From Chryseobacterium suipulveris (GTDB lineage Bacteria > Bacteroidota > Bacteroidia > Flavobacteriales > Weeksellaceae), in assembly GCF_022811685.1 (NCBI RefSeq), contig NZ_CP094532.1, forward strand, positions 2,973,984 through 3,037,983: a DNA stretch of 64,000 bases, given 5' to 3'. Made by a program: the position numbers and the translations under genes. The notes beneath the pieces were generated by a model. The model had not been told where the DNA came from and did not search any database. It worked only from the letters and a program-made list of their open reading frames with translations. Shown piece by piece: positions 62,610-64,000 of this stretch (position 1 is its first letter; each line of letters opens with the position of its first letter).

Positions 62610-63482
62610 ATGAAAAAGTTTTCAATTCTGTTCCTCCTGTTTTCGGTGCTGATTTCCGCGCAGAACAACCGAATGATTTACGAGTATACGTTCCGTCCCG
62701 ACTCCACAAAAGTTGACAGTTTGAAAACCGAGTGGATGTATCTCGACATCAGCAAAAACGGTTCGAAATATTACAGCAAAAGCACTTTTGAAAGTGATTC
62801 CATCGTAAACGAAAGCATTAAAAAACAAATGGCGGCAGGAATGAAAAGCATCTCAGTTTCGCGAAATCAGCGCGGCGGCGAAGTGAGCTACGAAGTTGAA
62901 AAATCCTATCCCGACTATAAAACGAACTTGATTTCAAGGGTTGGGAACGATTCCTATAAAGTTTTGGAAGACCGAAAACTCAATTGGAAAATCCTGCCCT
63001 ACAAAATGAAGATCGGCGAGTTCAACGCACAGAACGCGACCACCGATTTTGCCGGCAGAAAATGGACGGCTTGGTTTACCACCGATGTTCCTGTTCTCGA
63101 CGGACCTTACAAATTCTCGGGACTTCCGGGTTTGATCGTAGAAATTTCGGACGCAACAGGAAGCCACAAAATGGAACTGAAAGGAATCAAAAAACTGAAA
63201 GAGATCAAAGAAGAAGAACTCAACGCTCAGGGAAAAGATATTCCGTTTACCAAGAAAAAACCAATCGAGGTTAATCGGCAACAGTACATCAAACAGTTGA
63301 AACAATACGAGAATGATCCGGTTCAGGGAATGCGTGAAATCATGAACCAGCCCAACTCGAAAATCAAAGTCAATATCAACGGTCAGGAATTCACCGATCC
63401 GAAAGATGTTCTACGCGCACTCGAGCAAAACGCACGCGAGGAAATGAAGAAGAACAATAACAAGATTGAACTGCAGCCGTAA
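62610..63482 (+). CDS. GLPGLI family protein
   Basis: A 290-residue secreted protein. Signal peptide (FSILFLLFSVLISAQ) and the motif SGLPGLIVEISD that names the family, in a beta-rich central part (AWFTTDVPVLDGPYKF). The C-terminal 80 residues are polar and helical. GLPGLI proteins are Bacteroidota-specific, often encoded beside TonB-dependent receptors; exact role unknown. The partner here is the receptor at 59563. Confidence 0.9.
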   Translation: MKKFSILFLLFSVLISAQNNRMIYEYTFRPDSTKVDSLKTEWMYLDISKNGSKYYSKSTFESDSIVNESIKKQMAAGMKSISVSRNQRGGEVSYEVEKSYPDYKTNLISRVGNDSYKVLEDRKLNWKILPYKMKIGEFNAQNATTDFAGRKWTAWFTTDVPVLDGPYKFSGLPGLIVEISDATGSHKMELKGIKKLKEIKEEELNAQGKDIPFTKKKPIEVNRQQYIKQLKQYENDPVQGMREIMNQPNSKIKVNINGQEFTDPKDVLRALEQNAREEMKKNNNKIELQP

Positions 63483-63488
63483 AACGCA

Positions 63489-63514
63489 AAAAACCGCCCT
63501 TTTTCAAGAGCGGC
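63489..63514 (-). terminator. Terminator of the DinB-like gene
   Basis: On the minus strand CCGCTCTT and AAGGGCGG pair with one G-U, then six Ts. It lies between the convergent GLPGLI and DinB-like genes. Confidence 0.75.
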
Positions 63515-63541
63515 ATTCATCATTTATTTAACCTATTAAAA

Positions 63542-64000
63542 CTAAAAGTTCGCTGCGTCGGCACTCGGTCCGTAACTTCCCGGTAGTGGAATATCGTTTA
63601 GCCGGTAATAAACGCCTAACTGCGCTCGGTGATGCGTAATCTGATCCAAAGCGTGGCGGATTGCGCCATATTTTGACCATTCTGCCAAAACCTGGTCGCC
63701 GTTTTTCATCGTCCATTTGGGTTCCAAAGCAGATTCTTCCGCCTGTTCCAGAGCGGCTATTCCGGCGTTGTAATCATTTTCTAATTTTTCTTGAAGTTCC
63801 TGTTTGGAAGTCAAAACAGTAGGTTGATAATCTCCTTCCGCGAAATTAATCCCATCCGTATTCAAAATCATTGCGGGCCACGCAAAAATTTCTACAATGT
63901 GGGTTGCAAGCGGCATCATCTTCATGCTTTTTTCGTGCGGTGAGTATTCGTTTTTGTCATCAGGAAAACCATCAATAAATTTTTTTGTGGTTTCGTATTC
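63542..64000 (-). CDS. DinB-like metal-binding protein, partial
   Basis: The frame stays open from 63542 to the right edge of the window (at least 152 codons), so the 5' end is missing. The visible part resembles the DinB/YfiT helical-bundle family: KSMKMMPLATHIVEIFAWPAMIL with a conserved His, and RHALDQITHHRAQLGVYYRLNDIPLPGSYGPSAD with the His pair typical of the metal site near the C-terminus. Members include thiol transferases and damage-inducible proteins; the substrate is unknown. Confidence 0.85.
   Translation of the reverse strand, partial: EYETTKKFIDGFPDDKNEYSPHEKSMKMMPLATHIVEIFAWPAMILNTDGINFAEGDYQPTVLTSKQELQEKLENDYNAGIAALEQAEESALEPKWTMKNGDQVLAEWSKYGAIRHALDQITHHRAQLGVYYRLNDIPLPGSYGPSADAANF

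Noticed and set aside
1..64000. tRNA, rRNA, tmRNA or riboswitch genes
   Set aside because: None of the intergenic regions shows a tRNA-like T-arm, a CCA end, or a known riboswitch core on reading both strands.

Overview
The window looks like a chromosomal segment of a flavobacterium, most likely from the Chryseobacterium/Kaistella group (Weeksellaceae). Reasons: Bacteroidota-type promoters with a TAnnTTTG -7 box before many genes, a type IX secretion (T9SS) sorting-domain protein, GLPGLI, DUF5689 and DUF3078 families, large outer-membrane receptors with carboxypeptidase-like N-terminal domains, an Asn/Gln-rich Rho insertion, and many short palindromic intergenic repeats of the kind common in these genomes. 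No rRNA, tRNA, CRISPR array, transposase, integrase or phage gene was found. Both ends cut a gene: mraY on the left and a DinB-like gene on the right.

Layout. 1-11142 (+): division and cell wall cluster mraY-murD-ftsW-murG-murC-ftsQ-ftsA-ftsZ, then a YqeY-like gene. 11332-15262: T9SS cargo protein (-), bacilliredoxin (+) and rho (-). 15419-18169 (+): DUF4293 membrane protein, MsbA-like ABC exporter, DUF1801 protein. 18313-20004 (-): a small cassette of a lipoprotein and a C10 cysteine protease, bracketed by two copies of the mutS 3' end. 20083-22662 (-): mutS. 22744 (+): SpoU-type RNA methyltransferase. 23507-29770 (-): regulator plus three-component RND efflux operon. 30132-33967 (-): pstSCAB phosphate uptake operon with an extra four-helix membrane protein. 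34412-41985: SUI1, nucleoside phosphorylase, a broken TPR-LuxR regulator, tag, LEA-like protein, fabI, GH3-like enzyme, superoxide dismutase and a small lipoprotein. 42064-48508: secreted EEP-family nuclease/phosphatase (-) diverging from a TonB receptor and a DUF5689 lipoprotein (+). 48647-50769 (-): two DUF3078 paralogues, one of them broken. 50921-59392: rhomboid protease, dprA, glutamate dehydrogenase, small proteins, prfA, tadA and a JmjC-like cupin. 59563-63482 (+): outer-membrane receptor with a GLPGLI partner.

The mur/fts genes supply lipid II synthesis and the Z-ring. The Pst operon imports phosphate. The 42-48 kb locus could be a separate surface system that degrades and captures a phosphorylated polymer or nucleotide, but this is inference. 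The efflux operon appears self-regulated through a palindrome in its promoter.

The most unusual structure is not a classical gene system. It is a set of small repeats: duplicated mutS ends around the protease cassette; palindromic repeats translated into the N-termini of MurD and MurG and into the C-terminus of a Pst-operon protein; an interleaved (A-B-A'-B') pair of inverted repeats at 30.0 kb; and a longer non-coding repeat at 40.6 and 62.4 kb. Two genes are each interrupted by a single in-frame TGA. All calls come from reading the sequence; no database search was run.
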